NCBI GenBank assembly: GCA_023399055.1
Contig: JAEWQV010000014.1
Span: 682,001-746,000, forward strand
Origin: Bacillota bacterium
GTDB lineage: Bacteria; Bacillota; Clostridia; Lachnospirales; Lachnospiraceae
DNA: 64,000 nt
Reading direction: 5' to 3'
The notes under the pieces were generated by a model. The model had not been told where the DNA came from, ran no database searches, and worked only from the letters and a program-made list of their open reading frames with translations. Within the stretch, counting starts at the first letter, position 1. The number at the start of each line of letters is the position of its first letter. Both the position numbers and the translations under genes were made by a program. Positions 55,206 through 62,683 of the stretch are shown in pieces.

Positions 55206-56059
55206 CAGTGTACCTCATCACGATAAGCGTACAAAAATACATCCTCCAGATTTGGCGTTACCTGGCGAGCGGAACCTTTATATTCTGTGTCGCATACAAA
55301 CCTTACAAGAGTATGCCCCTCCTCTTGCCTCTGGGTTAATAGAAGATGCGGCTGTGTGACTGTATCGATCTCCCAAGTTTCATACACCTTGCCTCTTAAT
55401 GTATTACAAATATTGGCAGGTGAGTCATTGCAAAGTAGTTTACGATCCTTAAACATAATGACATGGTTCGCAATCGTTTCAATATCGGAAACAATATGCG
55501 TTGACAATATTATAATACGGTTTTTAGAAAGTTCTGAAATCAAATTACGAAAGCGTACTCGTTCCTTGGGATCAAGCCCCGCTGTTGGTTCGTCCAGAAT
55601 CAAAATTTGTGGATCGTTCAACATGGCTTGTGCAATCCCCACCCTCTGTATCATGCCACCTGAAAACTTGCGCATTTTTTTATCCATTACCTCGCTAAGT
55701 GAAACCAGCTCCAAAAGCTCCGGCACTTTGTGCTTAGCCATTTCACGGTCTATTCCCTTTAGGGCAGCCAAATAGCTTAAAAACTGGCGAGGAGAATAAT
55801 TTTTATAATATCCAAATTCTTGTGGCAGGTATCCTACTAAGCCTCGATATTCACCATCCAGTTTTGTAATTTCACTACCACCCCACAATATTTCACCACT
55901 TGTAGGAAAAAGCAGGGTGGTAAGCATTTTTATCAGGGTGGTTTTTCCTGCACCATTCGGTGCAAGTAAACCATAGACCCCGCCTGAAAATTCAAGTGAT
56001 ATATCTTCTAGGGCGGTAAATTTTCCATATTTTTTTGTAACGTTATTAACAACCAACAT
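55205..56059 (-). CDS. ABC transporter ATP-binding protein
   Basis: Cytoplasmic ATPase, 284 residues. Walker A APNGAGKTTLIKML (about 34-47), signature FSGGMIQRVGIAQAML, Walker B ILILDEPTAGLDP and H-loop ILSTHIV are all intact. Such single-domain ATPases power ABC-2-type exporters of drugs, lantibiotics or antimicrobial peptides. The ATG at 56059 overlaps the previous gene by 14 bases. Confidence 0.92.
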   Translation of the reverse strand: MLVVNNVTKKYGKFTALEDISLEFSGGVYGLLAPNGAGKTTLIKMLTTLLFPTSGEILWGGSEITKLDGEYRGLVGYLPQEFGYYKNYSPRQFLSYLAALKGIDREMAKHKVPELLELVSLSEVMDKKMRKFSGGMIQRVGIAQAMLNDPQILILDEPTAGLDPKERVRFRNLISELSKNRIIILSTHIVSDIETIANHVIMFKDRKLLCNDSPANICNTLRGKVYETWEIDTVTQPHLLLTQRQEEGHTLVRFVCDTEYKGSARQVTPNLEDVFLYAYRDEVH

Positions 56060-56786
56060 AATCTGCAACCTCTCTTGTTCGAGTTTCCATAAGTTTTTTG
56101 GTTTCCATAAGAAAGAAAATACAAGCCATAATAGCAACGAATATAGTTATTGCAATTGGCAACTCTGCTAAAAACAACTCCCATTGTTCACCTAAAATAC
56201 GCACAGGCAATAAACCACTTATTATCCAAAACAGCATAACGCAGCAATGGTTCCATTTCCAATTAATATGCCGAAGGATAAACATCGTCAGAAAGGTACA
56301 AAGGAACAGTACACAAAGGGAAAGCGAAAATATCCTAATAAGGTCGTATACCATTAACAACCGACTAAAATATAAACTTATAAGGGTAGAAAACACTGTA
56401 CCAATCAAGGAAAAAAACAGCACACGAAATGCAGTAATCTGTTGTACCGTATATTTGCAGGTCATTTTCAATTCATATAGCCCACTGACCTTTTCCATTG
56501 TTTCTGTAAACACCACAAGAAACATAAAAAATACCGGTGTTATAGTAAAAACGGTAGCATATACATGCTGTACTTGCGTGACAGGATATAATAGGACAAA
56601 GCCAGTCGTCGAAATAACAGTCAATATCATTGCATTAACCATATCACAAAATATGTATCTAAGACCAAGCGCTCGGTACATATCACAAAGGTATTTCCAA
56701 AGGCTGTTAGGCTTTGACAGTCCCTTTAATAAAATATCCTCAATTGCTTTGTCCCTTTCCTTCGGGGACGGTTCAATTATATTCAT
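56046..56786 (-). CDS. membrane protein, candidate anti-sigma partner
   Basis: 246 residues, no family recognised with certainty. A cytoplasmic N-terminus of about 50 residues (PSPKERDKAIEDILLKGLSKPNSLWKYLCDMYRALG) is followed by six predicted helices. Its start overlaps the sigma factor gene by 14 bases and its end overlaps the ATPase gene. Position and layout fit a membrane anti-sigma factor or a sensor tied to the transporter, but it lacks a zinc-finger (HC2) motif, so the role is inferred. Confidence 0.6.
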   Translation of the reverse strand: MNIIEPSPKERDKAIEDILLKGLSKPNSLWKYLCDMYRALGLRYIFCDMVNAMILTVISTTGFVLLYPVTQVQHVYATVFTITPVFFMFLVVFTETMEKVSGLYELKMTCKYTVQQITAFRVLFFSLIGTVFSTLISLYFSRLLMVYDLIRIFSLSLCVLFLCTFLTMFILRHINWKWNHCCVMLFWIISGLLPVRILGEQWELFLAELPIAITIFVAIMACIFFLMETKKLMETRTREVADYVGC

Positions 56787-57303
56787 CCTTAAACTCCTCT
56801 CTAAGATTTTTTAACAGGCGGTAATACTTTGATTTTACCGTTGCTTCCGGTAGTGACAACAGCATAGCAATCTGTGTAAAGGTATATTCGCCATAGAACT
56901 TTAATCTAAAAATCTGCTGCAAATTTACTTCCATTGAATTAATATATACCTGCATTTTTGATAACAAATCTTTTATTTCTAATTGATGTATAAACTCCGT
57001 TTCATCGGGAATATCCACATCTTCTATATTGAATATATATTTTCTCTCTGTTGCAGTGCTGCGATAATAATCAATGGTTTTGTTTGTCGCAATCCTATAC
57101 AACCAGGTTCGGAAACTAGCCTGTTTGTTATCATAACTGGAGATTGTGCGAAGTACGGATATAAATATATTCTGTGTTAAATCCATAGCGGTATGTTTAT
57201 CCGAGGTTTGCTTATAAACATATCTATAGATTTCATCATAATATTTACGTAACAATGCATCCGCAGCTAGTCTATCGCCTGTTCTTTGTACCTTGCGTAT
57301 CAT
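56773..57303 (-). CDS. ECF-type RNA polymerase sigma factor
   Basis: 176 residues. Region 2 spans about 12-80 (YYDEIYRYVYKQTSDKHTAMDLTQNIFISVLRTISSY, FRTWLYRIATNKTIDYYR); region 4 about 110-170 (LKFYGEYTFTQIAMLLSLPEATVKSKYYRLLKNLREEF). There are no regions 1 or 3, as in the extracytoplasmic-function class. GGAGGAGG lies 8 bases before the ATG at 57303. A TGAAAC-N17-CGAATA sequence upstream is a candidate self-controlled promoter. It heads a five-gene set with overlapping starts and stops. Confidence 0.9.
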   Translation of the reverse strand: MIRKVQRTGDRLAADALLRKYYDEIYRYVYKQTSDKHTAMDLTQNIFISVLRTISSYDNKQASFRTWLYRIATNKTIDYYRSTATERKYIFNIEDVDIPDETEFIHQLEIKDLLSKMQVYINSMEVNLQQIFRLKFYGEYTFTQIAMLLSLPEATVKSKYYRLLKNLREEFKDEYN

Positions 57304-57730
57304 TCGAAATTCCTCCTCCAATCTCACACCTCCCTGTTTAACCCTTCCAATACTATATTCGTATTTGTTAAATGAATAGTTTCAATTAAAATTTATTTTA
57401 ATTATAAAAAAAGCAAAAAAATAGGACAAAATTTTCATTGTTCCTTCTTTTTTGCTCATTTTTGTTCCCTAAATTTATTGTCTATCCCTTGTTTTATCTC
57501 ACTTTAACATTTACATCTGCTTTAGCTGAATGTTTAACGCTATCCGAATAATTCTTTGATTAAATTATAACATACAATCCTGCAAATGGAAATATTATCA
57601 TTTAATCGTAAACTCTATACACAAATATACCCTCGATATGTTCTATAAGCATATATCGAGGGTTAAAGTTGCTGTCCATCTATAATTGAGAAAGATTAGA
57701 TTAAATATAAAATAGGTAAATGAATAACGA
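57304..57730. other. sigma operon promoter region and cfa terminator region
   Basis: No gene. It holds the candidate ECF promoter (57356-57384), a very A/T-rich stretch 57390-57600, and a hairpin CCCTCGATAT / ATATCGAGGG (57630-57662) that probably ends the cfa transcript. Confidence 0.6.
57356..57384 (-). promoter_or_regulatory. candidate ECF sigma autoregulated promoter
   Basis: Minus strand TGAAAC (57379-57384), 17 bases, CGAATA (57356-57361). TGAAAC/GAAC-type -35 with a CG-starting -10 is the usual form for ECF promoters. It sits 52 bases before the sigma gene's ATG. Confidence 0.5.
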
Positions 57731-58888
57731 TTACACAACCCGCAGCATTGGAAGCTCATTATTTATCCCCTTGGACATTAGTATCTGATGTAAATCAATA
57801 ATTCCGTTGTTAAAAGTAGCTGCACATGCGCAAAGGTATAATTCCCACATACGCGCAAATTCTTTACCTCGTTTCTTTTCTATTTCATCAATATTTTTGA
57901 TAAAATTCTCCCTCCAGCAAAGAAGTGTTCGATTATAATGTCTTCTCAAACTTTCAATATCAAGTGTATAAAAATTATAGTCCGGCAGTAAAGTCACTAT
58001 TTCGCGCAATGATGGCACGGTTCCACCCGGAAATATATACTTCTTAATCCAGGCATCTCCGGGATGTTCTTTCATTGCACTGATATAATGAAGTAAGAAT
58101 AATCCACCCGGGTTTAGGACGGAACTTACCTGCTTTAAAAATTCATCATAATTTCCTCGTCCCACGTGTTCGATCATTCCCACACTGACTGCACGATCAA
58201 ACGTTTTCCCTAATTTCGAAAGATCCCTATAGTCCATAATTTGCACCGATAGATAATCTTCTAACTGCTCCTCTTTTATTTTTTCTTCAAAAAGTCTGCA
58301 CTGTTCCTTACTCAAGGTAATTCCAGTGCCCTTAATATGATATTTTTTGGCAGCTTCAATCAATAAAAACCCCCAGCCGCATCCAATGTCCAACAATGTC
58401 ATTCCATCTTCTAATGCTAATTTTTGCAGAATATGGTCTATTTTATTTTTTTGTGCCTCGTAAAGAGTATCCGACTCGCTTTTAAAATACGCACAAGAAT
58501 AGGTAAGGCTTTCATCTAACCAAAGTTTATAAAAATCATTACCGAGATCATAATGTGCCTGCACTTCTTTTTTCTGGTTTGCTTTTGTTTTTGGTGTCGT
58601 TATTAACTTTTTTAATTTACTATGGTCAGTAGTGAATTTACCCATTTGTCCCAGGAACAGATTTAAAACATAATATAAATCTTTATCAACTTCTATGTCC
58701 CCACGCATATAGGCTTCACCCAAAGCTAACGACGTACTGGTTAAAAACTCTTGTGCTGATGGCATCCTATTTACTGTAACTGTAAATTCCGGTTCACCTG
58801 AACCTATCCGTTTTTCTTCACCCTCCTGTAAAACCGCAAAGCTAATCGGAATAATTTTTTCTAAATAATTCACCAATAAATTACTCAT
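57731..58888 (-). CDS. cfa: cyclopropane-fatty-acyl-phospholipid synthase family methyltransferase
   Basis: SAM-dependent enzyme, 385 residues, that adds a methylene bridge to unsaturated acyl chains of membrane lipids. The N-terminal lipid-binding part (about 1-90) shows GSGEPEFTVTVN and GEAYMRGDIEVD. SAM motif LLDIGCGWGFLLIEAAKKY; VQAHYDLGNDFYKLWLDESLTYSCAYF and SVGMIEHVGRGNYDEFL are the active-site segments. GGGGG precedes the ATG at 58888. A decayed copy of its 3' end lies at 44754-44948. Confidence 0.93.
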   Translation of the reverse strand: MSNLLVNYLEKIIPISFAVLQEGEEKRIGSGEPEFTVTVNRMPSAQEFLTSTSLALGEAYMRGDIEVDKDLYYVLNLFLGQMGKFTTDHSKLKKLITTPKTKANQKKEVQAHYDLGNDFYKLWLDESLTYSCAYFKSESDTLYEAQKNKIDHILQKLALEDGMTLLDIGCGWGFLLIEAAKKYHIKGTGITLSKEQCRLFEEKIKEEQLEDYLSVQIMDYRDLSKLGKTFDRAVSVGMIEHVGRGNYDEFLKQVSSVLNPGGLFLLHYISAMKEHPGDAWIKKYIFPGGTVPSLREIVTLLPDYNFYTLDIESLRRHYNRTLLCWRENFIKNIDEIEKKRGKEFARMWELYLCACAATFNNGIIDLHQILMSKGINNELPMLRVV

Positions 58889-59327
58889 ATATACCCCCAA
58901 ATATCTTATAATTATAATAGTAAAGCAGAATTCATCCACTCCAAGCGGTACAATAGTGCTTTTTATATTCTTAATGACATTGATGTCCTAATGATCATTG
59001 GAATAGGAAGTGCTATATAATTATATGGAGATAACGAAAAAATGACACTATTTGCAATCCTTAGACTGTTCGGCTAACAGATTATTCACCAGACATTTCG
59101 ATATTCAAGGTTTTGATTTTTTTCACCAGAGGAACTAATATAATTGAATTTAATTAGCTCTCTAACCTAGTATGGCATCTTTTATAACCGTAAAAAGGTA
59201 TTGACTCGCTGCCCCACGGACTGAAATCTACCTCAATCCAGTTTTTCTTGTTTTTATTGAAGAAACCGTTTAATTTAGTAAGGACTTTACCCCTGAAATA
59301 TGTATCCAAATTTCCAGAAAAGATATT
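58889..59327. other. 439-base region with an open reading frame remnant after larE
   Basis: No standard gene. Bases 58940-59150 hold the cfa leader and nothing recognisable. Bases 59154-59327 stay open in the larE frame after its stop. Confidence 0.5.
59154..59327 (-). other. in-frame coding remnant directly after larE stop
   Basis: After the larE TAA the same frame stays open for 57 codons and reads like real protein (GKVLTKLNGFFNKNKKNW, then IEVDFSPWGSESIPFYGYKR) with a mix of Trp, Tyr and Cys not typical of random AT-rich DNA. No ATG start; a TTG at 59309 has only a weak GGAAA upstream. It may be the last part of a lost gene. Not recognised. Confidence 0.4.
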
Positions 59328-60158
59328 TTATAGATTTAAAACTTTCTCTTCAGGAGTCAGTACTTCATTCATACTTCCAGTTCTATATCCTAGAATATCT
59401 AATGTAACATAGGTATAGCCAATTTCCCTAAATCTTTCTCCAATCTTGTCCATAACCTCAAGACTAAAAAATTTTGCTCTTTCTTCCGGTGAAACTTCTA
59501 TTCTAGCTATCTCTTCATGATGTCTTACCCTAACCTGCCTAATCCCTAAATCAAGTAAAAACTGCTCTGCCTCTTCTACCATTTTAAGTTTTGGTGCGGT
59601 TATTTTATTTCCATATGGAAATCTGGAGGATAAGCATGCAAACGCTGGTTTATCCCATGTGGGTAGGTCTAATTCCTTGGATAGTTCTCTAACATCTTCT
59701 TTGGTTAATTTTGCTTCTTTTAGTGGGCTTATAACTTCCAGTTCTCTGGCTGCCAGCATCCCCGGTCTATAATCGCCGTCATCATCAATATTGGAACCAT
59801 CAAAGACATACTCAACACCATTTTCTTTTGCTACAGCATGTATCTTAGTGAATAGTTCTTTTTTGCAATAATAGCACCTATTTTTTGGATTACTTGCGAA
59901 ACCATCGATATCGAGCTCCTCTGAAGATATAATCAAATGTTTTACTTCCATATCTTTTGCATATTTGATTGCCTCCTGTAATTCCCTTTCTGGATAAGTA
60001 GAGGAAGTAGCTGTAATTGCTATCATTTTGTCTCCTAATACTTCATGTGCTACTTTAACTAGAAATGTACTGTCTACTCCTCCAGAAAAAGCAATCGCTG
60101 CACTACCTCTTTTCTTCATATTATCTTTCAATAGTTGATATTTTTCTTGTAATAACAT
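59328..60158 (-). CDS. larE: LarE, ATP-dependent sacrificial sulfur transferase
   Basis: Cytoplasmic enzyme, 276 residues, adds sulfur to the pyridinium dicarboxylate precursor of the nickel-pincer cofactor. PP-loop AFSGGVDSTFLVKVAHEVLG near residue 22; DGSNIDDDGDYRPGMLAARELEVISPL is conserved in the family; the C-terminal GYRTGSMNEVLTPEE is the usual end. Cys residues occur in NRCYYCKKELF and in the FACLSSRFPYG site that holds the sulfur-donor Cys of classic LarE; the extra Cys pair might carry a cluster. AGGAGG lies 4 bases before the ATG at 60158. Last gene of the larBCE operon. Confidence 0.92.
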   Translation of the reverse strand: MLLQEKYQLLKDNMKKRGSAAIAFSGGVDSTFLVKVAHEVLGDKMIAITATSSTYPERELQEAIKYAKDMEVKHLIISSEELDIDGFASNPKNRCYYCKKELFTKIHAVAKENGVEYVFDGSNIDDDGDYRPGMLAARELEVISPLKEAKLTKEDVRELSKELDLPTWDKPAFACLSSRFPYGNKITAPKLKMVEEAEQFLLDLGIRQVRVRHHEEIARIEVSPEERAKFFSLEVMDKIGERFREIGYTYVTLDILGYRTGSMNEVLTPEEKVLNL

Positions 60159-60247
60159 ATGTCCTCCTAATTTGTCGGATCTAATATCCACATAATTTTA
60201 TTCGTAATAACAAAACATAATACATATGTATCATGTACCCTCATGAA

Positions 60248-61645
60248 TTAGTTTATTTTAATCATTTCTTTTATTTCAAGAATTGAACGTCCTGTATTTT
60301 CAGCTATTTTTCTTAAATCTTCATATTCTAATTTTTCTTTCTTTATACCATTAGCAGACGAATCTTTCACTCTGATCTGACCAAAAGAGCTATCGATAAT
60401 TCTCTCAACTCTTTCCATAATCATTCGATTGCATCTGTATTCTCTAATGCCAATGGTTGTTGTATGGTAAAACATTAAATTTGCCATTCTTTCTCTAGTT
60501 TCCTCTTTGCACAATACAGAAAATAAAATACCAGGTCTTGATTTCTTCATACCGATTGGTGTTGTAAATACATCAAGTGCACCATTTTTAAATAATACTT
60601 CCATTGCATAACCAATTTCTTCTGCTGTCATATCATCGATATTACAGCTTAACTCAATAATCTCATTGGTTTTATTATTTATTTCTCCCATAATTGCTCG
60701 TACACAATTTGCTGCCTCAAAGTTTTTCTTGCCCATGCCATACCCAATTTTTACAATTGTCATAGGAGGCATATTGGAAAACTTAGAAGCAAAATGTTTT
60801 AGAAGTGCAGCTCCTGTTGGGGTACACAGCTCTCCCTTTATATTACCTGCATAGCAGGGGATTCCTATTAATATATTAGCTGTTGCTGGAGCTGGTACAG
60901 GAAGAATCCCGTGTGAACACTTAACCTGGCCAAACCCAACATTAACTGGTGATGAAATTATTTCGTCTATTGCAAGATCATGAATCAGTAATGCACATCC
61001 TGTAATATCTGCAATGGCATCCATCATTCCAACCTCATGAAAATGCACCTCAGATACTTTCTTTCCATGTACTTTACTTTCTGCTTCAGCAATTATTTGG
61101 TAAATAGCTACTACATCTTTTTTCACTACATCCGGGATTTTTAATTTGCTTACTATTTCATAGATATCTGGCATAGAAGTATGATGGTGGCTATGTTTAT
61201 CGTGGGTATGCTCAGGGTGAATATTTTCATGGTGTGTATGTTCATGGTGTGTATGCTCATCTTGCGTATACCCATTGTGTGTATGCTCATCTTGTGTATG
61301 CTCATGGTGTGTATGCTCATCTTGTGTATGCTCATCTTGTGTATACACATGGTGTGTATCCTCATGTTGTGTATCCTTATTCAAAGAATCGTGTTGAATA
61401 GGGTGATGCTGTCCATTGTAATCCACATCCTGGCTATGTTCTGCTTCTCCCTTAATCAATACATTCACATGGGTTCCGGTTATGCCACATTTGATGCTTT
61501 CTACTGCACTAACCATAACATTTGGAATTCCTATCGCATTCAATTTATTCAAAAGCACATTTTTATCCGGCACTAATTCCAGTAATGCACTCATCAACAT
61601 ATCTCCTGCAATACCCATTGAACAATCTAGATAAAGTGTTCTCAT
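60248..61645 (-). CDS. larC: LarC, nickel insertion protein with His-rich repeat insert
   Basis: Cytoplasmic CTP-dependent nickel inserter of the nickel-pincer cofactor pathway, 465 residues in one frame. Family motifs: MRTLYLDCSMGIAGDMLMSALLEL, VHFHEVGMMDAIADITG, LCTPTGAALLKHF and NIDDMTAEEIGYAMEVLF. Residues about 70-155 are an insertion of pentapeptides (DEHTQ, HEHTH) with about 27 His plus many Asp and Glu, coded by a 15-base tandem repeat; a nickel-store role like that of HypB His tails is likely. The ATG overlaps the larB stop (ATGA). GGGAGG is 9 bases upstream. Confidence 0.93.
   Translation of the reverse strand: MRTLYLDCSMGIAGDMLMSALLELVPDKNVLLNKLNAIGIPNVMVSAVESIKCGITGTHVNVLIKGEAEHSQDVDYNGQHHPIQHDSLNKDTQHEDTHHVYTQDEHTQDEHTHHEHTQDEHTHNGYTQDEHTHHEHTHHENIHPEHTHDKHSHHHTSMPDIYEIVSKLKIPDVVKKDVVAIYQIIAEAESKVHGKKVSEVHFHEVGMMDAIADITGCALLIHDLAIDEIISSPVNVGFGQVKCSHGILPVPAPATANILIGIPCYAGNIKGELCTPTGAALLKHFASKFSNMPPMTIVKIGYGMGKKNFEAANCVRAIMGEINNKTNEIIELSCNIDDMTAEEIGYAMEVLFKNGALDVFTTPIGMKKSRPGILFSVLCKEETRERMANLMFYHTTTIGIREYRCNRMIMERVERIIDSSFGQIRVKDSSANGIKKEKLEYEDLRKIAENTGRSILEIKEMIKIN
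61198..61375. repeat. 15-base tandem repeat in larC coding for His/Asp/Glu pentapeptides
   Basis: About 11 units on the plus strand of the form TGTGTATGCTCATCT or TGTGTATGCTCATGG. All units are multiples of three, so the frame is kept when copy number changes. Confidence 0.9.
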
Positions 61646-62403
61646 TCTTTTTTTCCTCCCATATGATTAATCATACTTGCCTGATAACCTGCTCCAAAGC
61701 CGTTATCAATATTCACTACACTCACTCCACTGGAGCAAGAATTCAACATGGAAAGAAGAGCTGATAATCCTCCAAAATTGCTACCATATCCAATGCTGGT
61801 AGGAACTGCTATCACAGGACAGTCTGCTAAGCCACCGATAACACTCGCTAGGGCCCCTTCCATTCCTGCGATTGCTATAATAACATTGGCACTCATAATC
61901 ACATCAATTTTACTTATAAGCCTGTGTAATCCTGCTACTCCAACATCATATAATCGAACCACTTCATTACCAAAAGCTTCTGCAGTTAGCGCTGCTTCTT
62001 CTGCAACCGGCATATCGCTGGTTCCACCTGTAGCCACAACAATTTTTCCAGTTCCATTTGCTTTTGGCAAAGTTCCTACAATGCCGACTTTAGATAATTC
62101 ATCGTACTGCAATGGTTGTTTTGCTGCTACATACTCAGCAGCTTCTTTACTCATTCTGGTAATCAGAATTGTTTTCTCTTTTTCAACTAACATTGCTTCC
62201 GCAATTTTCAAAATTTGTTCCTTGGTTTTTCCTGCTCCATAGATTACTTCAGCCATACCTTGTCTGATTCCTCTATGCGTATCTAATTTTGCAAATCCCA
62301 TCTCTTTAAATGGCTCTATCTTTATATCTAAAATTGCCTCTTCTGGCTTTATCTCTCCAGTTGCTACTTTATTTAATAATTCACTTAATTCCTTCTTATT
62401 CAT
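61642..62403 (-). CDS. larB: LarB, pyridinium-3,5-biscarboxylic acid mononucleotide synthase
   Basis: Cytoplasmic enzyme, 253 residues. It carboxylates and hydrolyses nicotinic acid adenine dinucleotide, the first step to the nickel-pincer cofactor. The AIR-carboxylase-like C-terminal domain shows VATGGTSDMPVAEEAALTAEAFG, DVGVAGLHRL and AGMEGALASVIGGLADCPVIAVPTSIGYG. GAAAGGG precedes the ATG at 62403; the longer frame starts inside the leader hairpin and is rejected. It heads the operon larB-larC-larE. No larA (lactate racemase) lies in the window. Confidence 0.93.
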   Translation of the reverse strand: MNKKELSELLNKVATGEIKPEEAILDIKIEPFKEMGFAKLDTHRGIRQGMAEVIYGAGKTKEQILKIAEAMLVEKEKTILITRMSKEAAEYVAAKQPLQYDELSKVGIVGTLPKANGTGKIVVATGGTSDMPVAEEAALTAEAFGNEVVRLYDVGVAGLHRLISKIDVIMSANVIIAIAGMEGALASVIGGLADCPVIAVPTSIGYGSNFGGLSALLSMLNSCSSGVSVVNIDNGFGAGYQASMINHMGGKKE

Positions 62404-62683
62404 TTTTTCCCTTTCGTTAATTCTTATTTTTAAACAGGAAGAAGCCATGAAAACAATACTATGTACTATTATGTCGTACATAGCCACAACACTTCGGTAC
62501 TACTTATTGCCTTCATGGCAATTTTATCATATTCAATTTTAATTTACTATTGCTTGAATAATTAACTTAATTTTTTCTGGATGTACAACCCTTGCTCTAT
62601 ATTTTTAACGTAATGCAAAAATGTGTGAATTCTGTGAGAAAAAAAGTAGGTTTTTATGAAAGATAGTTCACCCGGATTAATAG
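62404..62683. other. larB leader and ABC-F downstream region
   Basis: 280 bases without a gene. It contains the structured element at 62444-62519. The rest is AT-rich with no clear terminator for larB's right-hand neighbour. Confidence 0.6.
62444..62519 (-). ncRNA. structured leader RNA upstream of larB
   Basis: In minus-strand RNA a 15-bp helix forms from GCCAUGAAGGCAAUA (62519-62505) and UAUUGUUUUCAUGGC (62458-62444). Its two non-Watson-Crick positions are G-U only in the larB sense strand (A-C on the other strand). Inside, CUAUGUAC / GUACAUAG forms a perfect 8-bp hairpin with a 9-base loop; 21 bases (AGUAGUACCGAAGUGUUGUGG) stay unpaired. No T-run follows. It ends 40 bases before the larB ATG, as a regulatory leader would. 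Confidence 0.55.

Noticed and set aside
56098..56814. 238-codon open frame on the plus strand
   Set aside because: Antisense to the 246-residue membrane protein gene, whose overlaps with its neighbours and ribosome site are convincing.
61198..61375. Repeats in larC as a CRISPR array or minisatellite insertion
   Set aside because: In-frame 15-base coding units without spacers inside a conserved gene.
62444..62519. NiCo riboswitch upstream of larB
   Set aside because: The shape is one long helix with an inner hairpin and does not show the four-way junction or G-rich conserved loops expected.
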